Shown here: one piece after another, positions 47,566-59,184 of the stretch
Layout: each line of letters starts with the position of its first letter
Position numbering within the stretch: position 1 is the first letter of the stretch
From: Strongylocentrotus droebachiensis
Taxonomy: Eukaryota > Echinodermata > Echinoidea > Camarodonta > Strongylocentrotidae
NCBI GenBank assembly: GCA_035222895.1
Contig: JAVYIG010002369.1
Span: forward strand, 1 to 64,000
DNA: 64,000 bases
Reading direction: 5' to 3'
Translations under genes and position numbers: made by a program
The notes under the pieces: model-generated
What the model was told of the DNA's origin: nothing
What the model saw: only the letters and a program-made list of their open reading frames with translations
Database searches by the model: none

Positions 47566-48704
47566 CACATGGTCGAGGCTGTCTTTTGCGATGATCCTGG
47601 CACTTCCAGACAAGCATGTAAAGACGGTTTTCGTCCATTTGCCAGGACCCCTCGGATGGTGCCCTGAGTTTGGCTAAGCTCGAACCGGTCAGTGAACCCA
47701 GGACCTCCTTGGTTAAAAATTGATCCGCCAATCGGTGAAAACATCACTAATTCCTTGAGAGCTCGCCTAAAATTCGGATTCCGTGCTGCGTAAATAAATG
47801 GATTCGCACAAGAGTTACAGAAGGCGAGCGCAACAAATGACCGGTACACTGGACTGTAAAGAAAATCAACCTCCACCAAACCAATATTGAAAGCAAGGTA
47901 TCCTATTTGATCGGGTGTCCAACAGATAACAAATATTATAACCACGATGAAGAGCATTTCGATGACTTTTCTTCGCGCTTGTAGTAGCTTTAACGCAGGG
48001 CCAGATCTTTTATCCCGCTTGGCCACTAACGACCTGGCTTGGTGATTTAAGGCGCGGATTGTGTATACATTCGCGAGAAGCATGATTATTACAGGAATGA
48101 GATACTCCACCAAAAAAAGGACGATACCAAAAAACATCTGGAACTCCGGTGTTGGAAACTTGACGGTGCAATTGACACCGGGTGTATCGACGAACGACAC
48201 GTAGAAGCTATTGGTGTTTAGTACAAAGGATACGATCCAGATAACACAAAGTATGACATCAGGTCGATAGCCAGCAAACAGTCGCTGGTAGCGAAACGGA
48301 TAACACACGGCGACATAACGTTCACCTGATATCATGATTAATGAAAAAACCGAAGCCATTATCGATATCCACATGCAGACAGATGAATATATGACTTTAC
48401 AATAGAGCTCCCCCAGGACACCGTATGGAAGGCTGGTCGGGGTTGGGATGGGGATGATGAAGATTGAGGTGAGAAGGTCCGCGACGGCGAGGGCGAGGAT
48501 GAGTTTATCCGTGCTCGTTCGACGTCGTTGCTGGCGAATGATGACCAGGACGACCAGCAAATTACCGAGGAATCCCACAATGGCGAGAAAAAGGCACATC
48601 ATCTGGAACCAAGCCCAGAAGACCACTTTAGGTTCCTCTTCTAAAATAATTTCTGTCCCATTATCGGGGTAGTATGTCTCCGTTTCAAAAGTACTTGATT
48701 CCAT
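47565..48704 (-). CDS. Class A (rhodopsin family) G-protein-coupled receptor, intronless, 379 aa
   Basis: A seven-helix plasma-membrane receptor that should signal through heterotrimeric G proteins. The extracellular N terminus (about 29 aa) has an N-glycosylation site NGT at 15. TM1 30-56 has GN at 47-48. TM2 67-88 has LAVAD (D76). TM3 starts near C102 and ends in ERY at 128-130, an ERY form of DRY seen in TRH, ghrelin, neuromedin U and CCK receptors. TM4 has W156. The second loop has NCT at 178 and C179, the likely partner of C102. TM5 has P204. TM6 has CWTP at 261-264. TM7 has NSCANPFIY (NPxxY at 301-305), then helix 8 RNPNFRRALKEL. The start is the ATG at 48704 in perfect Kozak context (ACCATGG). 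The in-frame sequence upstream has no ATG before TGA at 48786-48788. Length is normal and no break is visible. A peptide or orphan receptor is likely; the ligand is unknown. Confidence 0.93.
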   Translation of the reverse strand: MESSTFETETYYPDNGTEIILEEEPKVVFWAWFQMMCLFLAIVGFLGNLLVVLVIIRQQRRRTSTDKLILALAVADLLTSIFIIPIPTPTSLPYGVLGELYCKVIYSSVCMWISIMASVFSLIMISGERYVAVCYPFRYQRLFAGYRPDVILCVIWIVSFVLNTNSFYVSFVDTPGVNCTVKFPTPEFQMFFGIVLFLVEYLIPVIIMLLANVYTIRALNHQARSLVAKRDKRSGPALKLLQARRKVIEMLFIVVIIFVICWTPDQIGYLAFNIGLVEVDFLYSPVYRSFVALAFCNSCANPFIYAARNPNFRRALKELVMFSPIGGSIFNQGGPGFTDRFELSQTQGTIRGVLANGRKPSLHACLEVPGSSQKTASTM

Positions 48705-49340
48705 GGTGAGATATAAACTCCTACTCCAGTGCCATATCACGAAGGTAGCAATGTAACAAAGCCAAGAGTGCCGTTCCTCTACGGTTCAGTGTTTGCACAA
48801 AACTGGGTGACATGCTCACTCCTTGGAGGTACATCAAAGCATAGCTGGGATATTACACTTGTATTTGATGTGCAGTTGAAACTTGCCGACTCGAAAGGCG
48901 AGGAGAAAGACTGGCAGCACGTGTGTTTGTTGCTGTATTGATTCAACCCAGTCACGTTTCGCACACTTATATCATATCACTACTTCATTTCACGGGAAAG
49001 AAGAGAAATGCGTGCCTTTACGTCCCGTCTTCAATCCATCCACCGCGCATGCTCGCTTGGCCAGCATCCTATTGGCTTCCGTGCACGTACTTTTTTGCCC
49101 AATGGCGGTAGACGGTCGAGAGTAGTCATATATGAAGGGCTAGTTGTTGTCCACCAGACGTTTTCCTCGCGTAGGGATTGTTCACGCAGTGTTAGCTCTT
49201 AATCAATAAACCATGGTGCCAGAAGCGGCGATCTATGCACGCTAACTCTCTTCGGATTTCAGTCGATAGCCAATCGGAGTTGCACGGCGTTCACTGATTG
49301 CAGACCTCTGTTCCAAACCTCCGCTCTCTGTTATCTTTTT
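48705..49340 (-). promoter_or_regulatory. 5' flank and candidate promoter of the receptor gene
   Basis: Immediately upstream of the receptor, 48990-49340 is GC- and CpG-richer than its surroundings. It contains CCAAT (minus strand, about 49071-49075), an inverted CCAAT near 49099-49103 and a TATATGA-like string near 49126-49132. The order of the CCAAT boxes relative to the TATA-like string is not canonical, so the start site cannot be fixed. Short frames here on both strands look like chance. Confidence 0.25.
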
Positions 49341-49344
49341 CCAC

Positions 49345-50040
49345 TTCGTTTACTTTGGTCGTAGTTTCTTTTCCCTCCAGCCTCGACTCGTTACTTCGAT
49401 GATCAGACGTATAAAACCTGCAACATGAAAACAGAAACAGAATCGTTAGGTCACGGGGGATTCAGACGGAGTATAAGCGGGATTTAATTTTGCCCACCTG
49501 AAACGTTTTCCCAAACTTTTGCCTCTTTGAACCGTTTTGAATAACGATTAAGAGGTAAAAATAGACCAGTAATGTTTGTCTACAATTTACTCCTTCGAGG
49601 TTTACTGTCCGAATGGCAATAATCAAAATAGACCACTCAAATGTCACCGTTGTGACGTGATCCTTTCCCGGCTGAGATTAGTTTACGTAGACATGAATTT
49701 AAAAAAAGAAAGTAAAAACCTTTATTTACACTGCAATCAAATATCTTCGATTTTTTTTTCATTTCCGGTGTTTCGCTAAAAGTTGCTTAGCAACTTCACA
49801 TAAAAGGGACATAAAAAACCCACCGTCAGAAGCATTTCAATCATTTTATGAATTACCTATCCATATTTTAGGTTCCACCATCCGTCCAGTAATGTTAGTT
49901 TCATTTTTAATGGAGACAGATTGGCACTGTATCGGACATTTATCACTCAGACTGTTCACTCAGCAGTATATAATTAAATATAGGCAAGAGTATTCAAATA
50001 TATTCTTTATGCACTGAACTAAACTGAATCTACGGAAATA
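49345..50040. other. Spacer upstream of receptor, no gene seen
   Basis: No defined repeat or coding character. Confidence 0.35.
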
Positions 50041-50664
50041 TTAAATTCCCAATTGCGTCATTTACCAGTTACAATAAGTGTGATCATCATTTTCAGGTAA
50101 ACAATATCTATATTTGACTCCCTTTGCAGTGTTTACCCTTATTCCCAGCTATGATTGGATTCACAAGAAGCTATCTTAATTATTATTAACAAAATATGTA
50201 GCATCTTTCAATTTCGAGAGGGATGTAGATTAAGGTGATTTAATTGTCAAGTTAATGAAAGGATGGCATATAGTATATGCTTTGGAATTAACGTTTAGCA
50301 TGTGGTATGTTTTCACAAACGAAGTGTATAAAGGTCGGACAAGTCATTTTAAATTTTAAATTCCCAATTGCGTCATTTACCAGTTACAATAAGTGTGATC
50401 ATCATTTTCAGGTAAACAATATCTTTATTTGACTCCCTTTGCAGTGTTTACCCTTATTCCCAGCTATGATTGGATTCACAAGAAGCTATCTTAATTATTA
50501 TTAACAAAATATGTAGCATCTTTCAATTTCGAGAGGATGTAGATTAAGGCGATTTAATTGTCAAGTTAATGAAAGGATGGCATATAGTATATGCTTTGGA
50601 ATTAACGTTTAGCATGTGGTATGTTTTCACAAACGAAGTTTATATAGGTTGGACAAGTCATTTT
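50041..50664 (+). repeat. Recent tandem duplication, 315-bp unit
   Basis: Unit 1 (50041-50355) and unit 2 (50356-50664) both begin TTAAATTCCCAATTGCGTCA and end ACAAGTCATTTT. By eye fewer than ten differences, including one single-base deletion (GAGAGGGATG against GAGAGGATG). It lies about 1.3 kb upstream of the receptor start. Unit content is AT-rich and non-coding. Confidence 0.92.
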
Positions 50665-51217
50665 GGATAGATTCCTCCTATACCTACCTGCCAAATAGAG
50701 GACAATAGAAAAATATACGCATCTAAAGAACAGTATGACATACGCGATACAATAACACGACAGGTCAATTATTACGCTGTATTTCTCATTTTACTATACA
50801 ACCAAATAAAGATAAGACATAGAAATAGATTAAAAATTGAACCATATATGTTTATGTATATATCAAATACAAATTCGTTGAAGCCCTCAATAGAAAAAAG
50901 GAATCCGAACCAAATGCATGCATCATGTCTTTTAATATTTGCGTTACAATATTGAAATGGCCATTTATCGATTGGATATTGTGCTTGCTTTAATACGTGT
51001 TTGTTTATCATACCTTCCACATTCTCCAAGTTATCACTTTCCTATTTCCTACCGGCATGACACGATCGAATGTAAATCGGAAAGGATATCATCAGGTATG
51101 GCAGGTGTGCATGTGTGTTATAGTCACAGAAACACATATACACACACATACATACAGAACAAGTGCAAAGCAACTAAATTATTCGTACCCTTTTTTACCA
51201 AGTTTCATTATGTGGAA

Positions 51218-51366
51218 ATTAGATTTGTCACAATTTTTGTTTCTTGATAATGTGCTATATTAATGCTTACATCTAAAAGTATTCAAGAAAGCCACTTATC
51301 CAACCAGTCCACCTTTAATTCTTGAGTTACGAAAAGCACAAAATTAATAAATGTTCAAGGGGATGA
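51218..51366 (+). repeat. Diverged dispersed repeat, copy 2
   Basis: Collinear with 28951-29107: TTAGATTTGTC, TGTTTCTTGATAATGTG, ACATCTA, AAGTATT, CAACC and TTGAGTTACGAAAA, then CAAGGGG. Similarity stops on both sides at about these positions. No terminal structure seen. Confidence 0.5.
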
Positions 51367-52536
51367 ATTATATTGTTGTGATATCGAGAAACAGAGAGAG
51401 AGGTTGCACTTTAAGCAAAACTTCATATGTATTGATTTAAACAATATACAGCCACCATTGTGATAAACAACTTTGACCAAAACACACAAATTGAAAAAGC
51501 TGGCCTTTCCTTATCCAAATGTCATAGCACCGTTTACGCGCTCTGAATTGTTTGGCGCTAGTTTCCTTCAAAATGCGCAATTACTATTCTTTGATGCCCC
51601 AGCTAACCCCAACCACTTTAAATCAACTCATATCTGAGGTTTTACTTCGAAAGCCCCGGCCGTCATGATTCGAAAGAGAGCATATTTTGCCTTGAATAAT
51701 GACCCGAGGGACGAGCTAGCAAATAAGAAAAGAATTGTTTTTCATATCTCGCCGCGTTTACGGGTGAAACTGAGTGTGTATTCTCGCTTGGTATGGTAAT
51801 TTGCCTCTTTCGCCAACGATAATACACCGAAAATAGTTCAATATCGGATGGAGAGCAAAATAAAGCAGAGATAAATGTTGTGGGGATGGTAGAACGGTTT
51901 CATCCACGGGAAAAACATACTATCCTAATCTCTTCTTAAAGGCGAGTAAAAATATCAACACGAATATTTCCCTAACTCAAAAGCATGACTGCGTTTCTTT
52001 GGGTATTTTCGTAGTGGAACTAAGAAAAAGAAAATGATATATATTTGAACATCATGCTCTTAGGAGATCGTGATGAAAGTATATCAATTTATTCTGACCA
52101 AATCCTTTATAGACATTTACAATTTGTGTTTGCATTTAAAAGCAATAATGCACAGATACATTGACAGTATAATTTGGAAGAAACAAAACATCTTATATTA
52201 ATGAACCGTGTCTTTGTGTTCGTTCGTTTTCCTCCTTTTTTGTGGATCACTATTGTCCAATGATAAACAAAATCATTAATTGTGACATGCTATGTAATTA
52301 GTGCTGCTAAGTTATAAGATCACGCTAATCTAAAATTAATATTTCTAAAAATGTGAACGATTGGTTAACCATGTACATGCGTTATAGATTGTGTCAAAAT
52401 ATCAACTGCATTCATCCCACCCATCCTTTAATTTAAATTAAATTAAGTAGTTTCCTTACTTTCTGCATAATCGTATCTGGCGTATATGAACAATAAAATC
52501 GTGATGTATTGTATTTAATAAACTTCATTGATGTAC
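51367..52536. other. Spacer, no gene seen
   Basis: AT-rich; no defined repeat. Confidence 0.35.
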
Positions 52537-52712
52537 ATCAATATTCTGTTTATAAACATATAATCACTTTACAATGTAATGTAACAAATCAATATTCTGT
52601 TTGGAAACATATATGTCATATAAGTCAATTTACAATGTAATGTAACATATCAATATTTTGTAAACATATATACGGTATATATGTAAAAATATATATATAT
52701 ATATATATATTT
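52537..52712 (+). repeat. Three-unit tandem repeat (periods 51 and 61 bp) ending in (AT)n
   Basis: ATCAATATTCTGTTTATAAA begins at 52537, recurs at 52588 (ATCAATATTCTGTTTGGAAA) and at 52649 (ATCAATATTTTGTAAAC). The first two units end TTTACAATGTAATGTAACA. The third runs into an (AT)n tract and then TTTACAATGCAGTGTTT. Confidence 0.75.
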
Positions 52713-52714
52713 AC

Positions 52715-53545
52715 AATGCAGTGTTTATAGCAAAACAGAAGGCAAATTATATCCAGCAAAAGCACTTTTTTTTTCTATTTTTAATTAAAACATGACATAA
52801 TGCATATAATGTACCATAATTCATCCGAAAATTTAGATATATAAAACATAATACAGCACTTTTCTAAATAGATTATACCCCATGCAATACAAAATAGGTA
52901 AATGAGGTACATGGAATGCCTAAAATAAATGACGTTATAGTACTTATACATAACTGCGACCTACTGCAGAATTAAACCAAAAGCATAAAATTGTACATTG
53001 AAAATTGAAACAGTACCTGTACCATACGGTACAAGTATGTTTAGCTCGAGTTCGTGGCGCATTAGCTTACGTTTCCAAAGTGTAATTTAAAGTGTAACTT
53101 TAGCTCAAAATAACAAGTCGATATAGATATGAATGTTGATTTCCCTATCCCAGTGCTTCCGGCCATAAAGGCACTTTCCGTTGACTCAAGCGATGTGTTT
53201 TTATTTTCAGTTTGACCAATTAAAATCCTTCCATTCTGATTACATTTTCAGACGACATTTCCCAAACCTTGCGGTTTTGGAAAGAAAACGCTGATTTTTT
53301 TTTAATAGCAAAAGGAAGAGTAGGAGGGCGGAAATAAAGTAATCAGATATCGGAAACCTTTCTGGTGATTCAAGATGCACAGTTTCCATTTTATTATTTG
53401 AGGATTCGGTTTCCTTTGATACATTTACTGATGTATACACTCACACCACTCACGCGATCTTTGACAAGAACTAAGAAGACACATTTATACATGATATGCC
53501 TTGCAACTTACAGTGAATACTAGTGCCAAATAAAATAAACTCCTA
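52715..53545. other. Spacer, no gene seen
   Basis: AT-rich; only short frames. Confidence 0.35.
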
Positions 53546-53549
53546 AATT

Positions 53550-53738
53550 CATTTCACGTCTCTCCTATATTGAGGCAATATCTAGATCGAATCTTGCGCG
53601 TGTTGTTCTCTTTTTTTTTAGCACAGCGAGGGAACGAGCCGACATTGTTGATGTTTTCTTTAATGCTTGCTTTTTCATTTCACATCTCTCCTATATCGAG
53701 GCATTATAATGATCGAATCTTGTGTGTTTTGTTCTCGT
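53550..53738 (+). repeat. Direct repeat pair, 126 bp apart
   Basis: The segment 53550-53612 (begins CATTTCACGTCTCTCCTATA) recurs at 53676-53738 (begins CATTTCACATCTCTCCTATA) at roughly 80-85% identity. The spacer (53627-53672, with GCCGACATTGTTGATGTTTT) matches 57201-57246, so this is part of a dispersed repeat unit. Confidence 0.6.
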
Positions 53739-53744
53739 TGTTTT

Positions 53745-54530
53745 GTTTACAGTACAGCCCCCCCCCCACACACCTAATAAGCAAAGAATATATATGAGGT
53801 TGACATTTTATGAGATCAGACTATTCGCTTTCAAAGGCTGGAAAGACTAATGAAGCAAGAAGGTACCAAAACAACTCAAGGTTGTAAAGTATTAGCACTT
53901 TACGTGGCTTGTCATATGATATCACTGTACTTGTTCATCTGCGCTTTTAACTCTTCTCCATGAATGAAGATAAAAACTATATCATCAAGCCATCACAAAA
54001 ATAGATTTTATGGATCACCGCTCCGTTTTCATAGCCGAAGATATATTGGCGCTACCTAAATCAGCTGAATGGATTATGGCTCTTTGAAACGGTGTATAGA
54101 TTCATTTCTTTTGTTTCTGAATATCAAATTCTATATTTATACGCAACCATTCTTCCTTGGATCGAAAGATATGACATACAACCTTGGCTTTTATCTTGAC
54201 AAAATATCTCAGTGAAATCATGTGTACATACAAGGAGGAAATCAGTGCCAATGACGTTATTTCGCTCAAATCATGATGTTGAAACCTTCGTCTCTCAGCC
54301 AGATGTAATCTAATTGTAATTTCCTTTCCCCGCAGGTGGACAGCCCTGCTCGCTATTTGCATATTGCGTGTTGCTTTTCATGTGAGCACTTTGTTTTCAT
54401 GTTACTGGGGAAGGTAGAAGCGACACTGAAGGAAATATTCCGGTTGAATCGTTTGATAATAATCCAAGGATAAATGTTTTGTCCCTGTTTATTTTGTCCC
54501 TCCGATCAGAATCTGGCTTCTTCCCCTTCA
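53745..54530. other. Spacer with short C-run near 53758
   Basis: No gene or defined element. Confidence 0.35.
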
Positions 54531-54532
54531 TT

Positions 54533-54650
54533 TTCTTCTTCTTCAATTCTTGTTCTTGTTGTTGTTATTCTTTTTCCTCTCCTTCTTTTTCTCCTTCTTC
54601 TTCTTCTTCCTCTTCTTTTCAAATACCTTTTCTTCTCCTTCGTCTTCCTC
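54533..54650. repeat. (CTT/TTC)n pyrimidine-rich tract
   Basis: Imperfect TTC/CTT/GTT triplets. Open frames here (Ser/Phe/Leu-rich) follow from the composition. Confidence 0.7.
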
Positions 54651-54896
54651 TTCTGTCAAGTTGTATTTCCTTTATTTTGAGCAAGATTCGGCTTCTATAG
54701 GTAATTGTATGTTTTGTTTGAAGAAAGTACGAGCACTCCTTCCGAATATTCAAATTTCACCGCTCTTTCATGAATCTCAATCATGAGGCAGCTCAGATGT
54801 TCATTGCAACAATTTTCCACAGATCTGTGTTTTTCGCATTTATAGTGCAATATTGCAATGTTATACCACTTAATTTAATTTGACAGTTCGTTTTAT

Positions 54897-55080
54897 GTGA
54901 CTGCTGAGAAAGCGTATGTATGCCTGCAAGTAAGCTACCACGAGCCCGATGGCTTCAAGTCCTATCCGAGGGATTTAATAATGAAGATGCATGCCTCGCC
55001 AAAGGGCACTAGGGCATCGACATGGCTCCGGACCAGGATTTTCCCAGTGACGAGACCACTGTTTCTTCCACTGAGCCTGT
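54897..55080 (-). mobile_element. tRNA-derived SINE, second family
   Basis: On the minus strand: tRNA-like head GGCTCAGTGGAAGAAACAGT, then GGTCTCGTCACTGGGAAAAT and a decayed B box. The body follows as CCCTTTGGCGAGGCATGCAT, TAAATCCCTCGGATAGGACT, TGAAGCCATCGGGCTCGTGG and TAGCTTAC...CTTTCTCAGCAGTCA. The CCCTCGGA(T)AGGAC...AAGCC phrase is a recognisable body of a SINE type common in marine invertebrates. It differs from the core of the other copies here. Confidence 0.55.
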
Positions 55081-55084
55081 AAAA

Positions 55085-57200
55085 CTTTAGAACTTAAAGT
55101 TCTTTCCAACCTGGTTCGTGGATCTTTAGTTGATCTACTGGTTTTCATAATCCATATCAATGTAAAGAAACATGTAAAGAAAATCTGTGGTTATTTGTCT
55201 ATGGTGCTCTGCCCACACATCCGATTCATAAAGAAATTATCCAACGTCGATGCATTAGTAACGTATATTCTCCATTACTAAGTACAATGGTTGATGGATC
55301 TTTTTGGAATGAGACACCAAATTGCTTCTACAGAAATTGAAGAAGTTTTTATGAACTATCTTTCATAGATGGATTAAACCCTGAACCGTTAGAGATGAAG
55401 ATTGGTAGATTTTGGCCTTTAGAAGGATTGGTTTATCCAACCGCCTACTCTCACGCGATATGATACCAATGTATCATTTGTACGGGCTGCTTTCCCCCTT
55501 CTTCTAACCGCCTGGGATTAAACTTGAGGTTTTTGCTCCGCACGTGATCTACAACCAAAACTTCCTGATTTATGTGATTCAAGAGGCATAGAAGCATGCC
55601 ATGGAAAGCTGCGTAATTGAGACTGATTCACGTCGGATTATCACTTTGACATGACTAGCCTCCAGATAACTGCTCCCTCCCCTCCTTCTAAAAGTATTAC
55701 AATAAAGAAAATGCTATTGTTGTTATAAAATACTTTATCTCATGACTTTTTCAAAATAACCATCCACGTAATGGAGAGAAAGTTTCAAAGAAAGGAGTTT
55801 GACTGGAGAAAGATTGCCCAAACTAATAATGATACACGAAGTGAACTTAAATCATATAAGAACGAGCCTTGCTTCGAATGTTAAGACATCTTTCCAGTTA
55901 TATTTTAGACTTTACTTGTTTACAAATTAGTAATATTTATGATAATGATAATGATATCAATAATATAGATAAAGAAGATGATGGTGATGATGGTGATGAT
56001 GACATTACTAATAATTCACTCAAGACATCCAGCTAGGTATATAAATTACAGATCTTAACTCTCTTCAATTCCTCTGAAGATAAAAAAAAATCAGCACAGC
56101 TCTTTCGTTGTTGGCCCAACTTTGTCCATGTCTTCCCTCTCATCAATGATCCTCACTGGCTATGTGTTAGGAATCGTACCATATATGAGACTTTAACTCT
56201 TATAAACCCTTTGCCTACGGAAAACTGGTAGTACCTGTATTGAACGTACGGGACCTTCACAATGCGGTAGTCAACGGGTTAAAAGTATCAATAATCAAGA
56301 CCAGCATAACAAGATTATCTACTCCATTCGCAGACATCCTTTATAATACACGCTCAGCCACTAGTAATACATTGATCGTCACCCGAACCACCAAACACAT
56401 ATGTGATATGGCTTTTTATGGTTATTCCCCACAAAACCTAGGACTCCTTACCCCCTGTATTCAAGAATTTCAATACTTTAACAGCTTTTAAGTAGTATCT
56501 GCAAATACCCCTTTTCTATTTTCATAATAATCCTTTTCGTTTGAAATTAATTTCTATTTTATATGCTTTTTATCTCATTAAAAGGCGCTTTTTTAATGGA
56601 ATTTCATTAACAATACTACTACTATAAATATTTATAATAATAAAATAATAATAATTGTAACATAACAATAATCATGATGATATGAATATTAATAATAATG
56701 GAAATACCCGAACGAAAAAAAAAAGAGAGGGAAATAGATAAACCACTTATCGACACCCATTGATAACATGAGCCAATGATAGCTCAGTCTACAACGTTAC
56801 ATTTTGTATAGTTGTTTATGTTGTATCTCTTACCTTCGAGCCCTAAAATAGAGAATGTCAACCCATTTTTAGACAAAACTAATGAATGCAACCCACTGCG
56901 GCTTCCTGTTTGTCAAATTTATGTTTTTAGAATAAATTTCCATGTGAAAAATAAACAGAGAGGGTAAAAGGAATGAAAAGATGAAATGGAAAAGTAAAAG
57001 TGACCTTTCCCATGTTGAATTCCGATGCTCCTTTGTCCTCAAGGTAGGTGGTTTGGGGGAAGTCAGACAGCTCGAGAAAGGATCCCTTTTTAACATTTCG
57101 GCCTATGCGATCAATGGAACAAAGTATTGACAGAAAAGGCAGAGAAGGAATATGAAGATGGAGGAAATGAAAACAGATGGAAGGAAACAAGGATGGAAAG
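55085..57200. other. Spacer with ATG/TAA-type microsatellites
   Basis: GATAAT/GATGGT triplet runs at about 55930-56010 and TAA/ATA runs at about 56620-56700. No gene recognised. Confidence 0.4.
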
Positions 57201-57246
57201 GGAGAACGACCCGACATTGTTTATGTTTTCTTTAATGCTTGCTTTC
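57201..57246 (+). repeat. Short dispersed repeat matching 53627-53672
   Basis: Both contain GGGA(G)AACGA(G/C)CCGACATTG followed by TATGTTTTCTTTAATGCTTG or its variant. Same orientation. Confidence 0.5.
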
Positions 57247-57249
57247 TGT

Positions 57250-58476
57250 AAAATCATCCAGTAAACGGTAGCGGGAAGCATGTCTTGTTTAATCAAAAGA
57301 CGGATGGCCGTCAGACGCTATTAGTGTATGTCTTCATCAAGACTCTAGAACATGGAAAACAAAGAAGAAATGTTCTGAGTTCCAGACTTAAACACGTAAG
57401 CCACCTGATTGCGGAGATCAGATGATGATTGATTGTGAATTAACCGTGTTTACGATGGTTGTATGTGCCTGGTGTTTGTGGGATGGGGTAGGGTAATGGT
57501 GGCTGGTAGGGGTTTACCGGAGTTGAGCAACAAATGGTTTCCCCGAGGACATACATGTAACTTAAAAGGGTGTTGTATGCATGCAATGCCTCTTTCACAT
57601 AATGCCATGATGCGTCACTTTGCTGACCCAGGGCTGCGTCAACGAATGGTGTGGGCTTTTTTTCTTGACGCACCTTTGAACGAGTATTTGGTACAACAAG
57701 AAAATTAAAAACAAAACGAAACAAATATTGAACTCCTGGTGTTTGTACTTACTTCCCTGAAGGGCATTTTAGCGCAGACAGTTATGCAGTCTAAATAACG
57801 CCTCGTGTGCAGCAGGTATTAGTGGAATATGTTACGGCAACAGATAAGAACAGGTAGTCTCAGTTTTTCATTATAAAAGCATTTTGTGAGTAGCAGGGAT
57901 TCAGAGCTCAAAGGCAACGGATATGAGTCTAAAGAGATTTGCTCTACTTCTAAAACTTATCATGCATCTTTTTATAGTACAAGAATTTATATTATTAATA
58001 GAAAAAGAAAATATTACTGAATAAAGCTACATTTGTATGGTATCTCAACGGCCCCATTCTCTAAAACAAATGCAATTTCCTGCTCACACCATTCAATAAA
58101 AGCTACATAAACTATTATCTTAGCCTCCAGAAAAGGTTTCAACTGAAGGTCATTTTTGTGACCAACTCCGCTCTTACTAATGGAGCACAATTTGTCACAC
58201 CTAGATGAATAGTCAGATAAAACAAATTGGTTCTGCCCGTGGAGCGATTAAGCTAATGGCTATGTTGTCGCATTCTTGTGGCTTGGCAAGACACACCTGG
58301 GACGGGGAAAGGATTTTAAAGCAAGGCATAAGCCTCTGACCAGCAAGAAGACACTCCTTTTTCCATGGTAAGTAATCGGGTGGTGAACTTTAGTGGGTGA
58401 TGATGTTAGGCAAACATCCATGAATCAAAATGAATTCCCCAAATAGAGGAGAGTTTCTGATACGAGGTTGTGTAGT
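57250..58476. other. Spacer, no confident gene
   Basis: The opposed frames at 57440-57724 have no recognised family. No defined repeat. Confidence 0.35.
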
Positions 58477-58480
58477 TTAA

Positions 58481-58668
58481 AGCGGGATTGCACTACTTGT
58501 AGCTACTTGCGCCCTCTATATAGCAAACAATGCCTAAGCGGTACTCGTTGGTCCCCCATGATCCCCCTTTTCTTATGTTAATTGAGAGCTGGTTTGATGA
58601 GACAACCACCTGTCAGTGACCTTGCAGGGAGGTCTAATCCCTCCTGGCTAAACTAGTGGAGACGGGCT
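58481..58668 (+). mobile_element. Short TTAA-flanked dispersed element, copy 3
   Basis: TTAA at 58477-58480 and 58669-58672 bound 188 bp. Ends are AGCGGGATTGC and, inverted, AGCCCGTCTCC. The interior matches 10277-10473: CTACTTGTAGCTACTTGCG, CCCTCTATATAGCAAAC, GGTCCCCCATGATCCC, TTCTTATGTTAATTGAGAGC, CACCTGTCAGTGACC. Confidence 0.7.
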
Positions 58669-58949
58669 TTAAATACTCTTTAAAAATGAAAGAAAAAACA
58701 TTAAGATGGAAAGTGTCATCTTTGTGTTTTAGTAAAAGTGAGTAGATGCCTTTAAATCATTTATAAACACCCTTGTGCTATCTTAGTAAGATGTGGACAC
58801 AGTGATACATCAGCGCCTTACGCGTTATGATGGCTTTATGTATTCGAACATAGAATATAGCTCGGTCATTGACAGCGAAAATATGCCAAATACATCGTTA
58901 TCTTCTTTTACGTAAATAGGCTACTACCGTATGTGTACACATACTCTTT

Positions 58950-59178
58950 TAACTGGAGGCACTGTAGTATTTTTGGCGATGACTCTTGACTGTCATACTG
59001 GAGGTTTAGGGTTCGACACTTGCTCGGTGTGTACATTCTTGGACAAGGTGTCTTTACGTGGACTGTCCCTATCAGGAACTATCAGGAAGGTGTTTCAAAT
59101 GGATAAGTGGCATTGCTAGGGTGGTTTTATAGTTGCAGGGCCTATAGAAGACTAGCAGTAATAGCATGTGGCTACCGT
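58950..59178 (+). mobile_element. tRNA-derived SINE, near full length
   Basis: Order on the plus strand: tRNA-like head with GATGACTCTTGACTGTCAT and B-box-like TAGGGTTCGACAC; core with TTCTTGGACAAGGTGTCTTT, ACGTGGACTGTCCC and CAAATGGATAAGTGGC; tail with ATAGTTGCAGGGCC, GAAGACTAGCAGTAATAGCA and TGTGGCTAC. Related copies are at 28540-28712 and 60930-61086. Confidence 0.6.
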
Positions 59179-59184
59179 GAATTA

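Noticed and set aside
48705-48740. Receptor start 12 codons further upstream
   Set aside because: That start codon would be GTG. The ATG at 48704 has a perfect Kozak context and is the only in-frame ATG after an upstream TGA.
57440-57724. Minus frame with VVPNTRSKVR resembling a LINE ORF2 end
   Set aside because: Only this short phrase fits. The following residues lack the expected AAP.LWN context.
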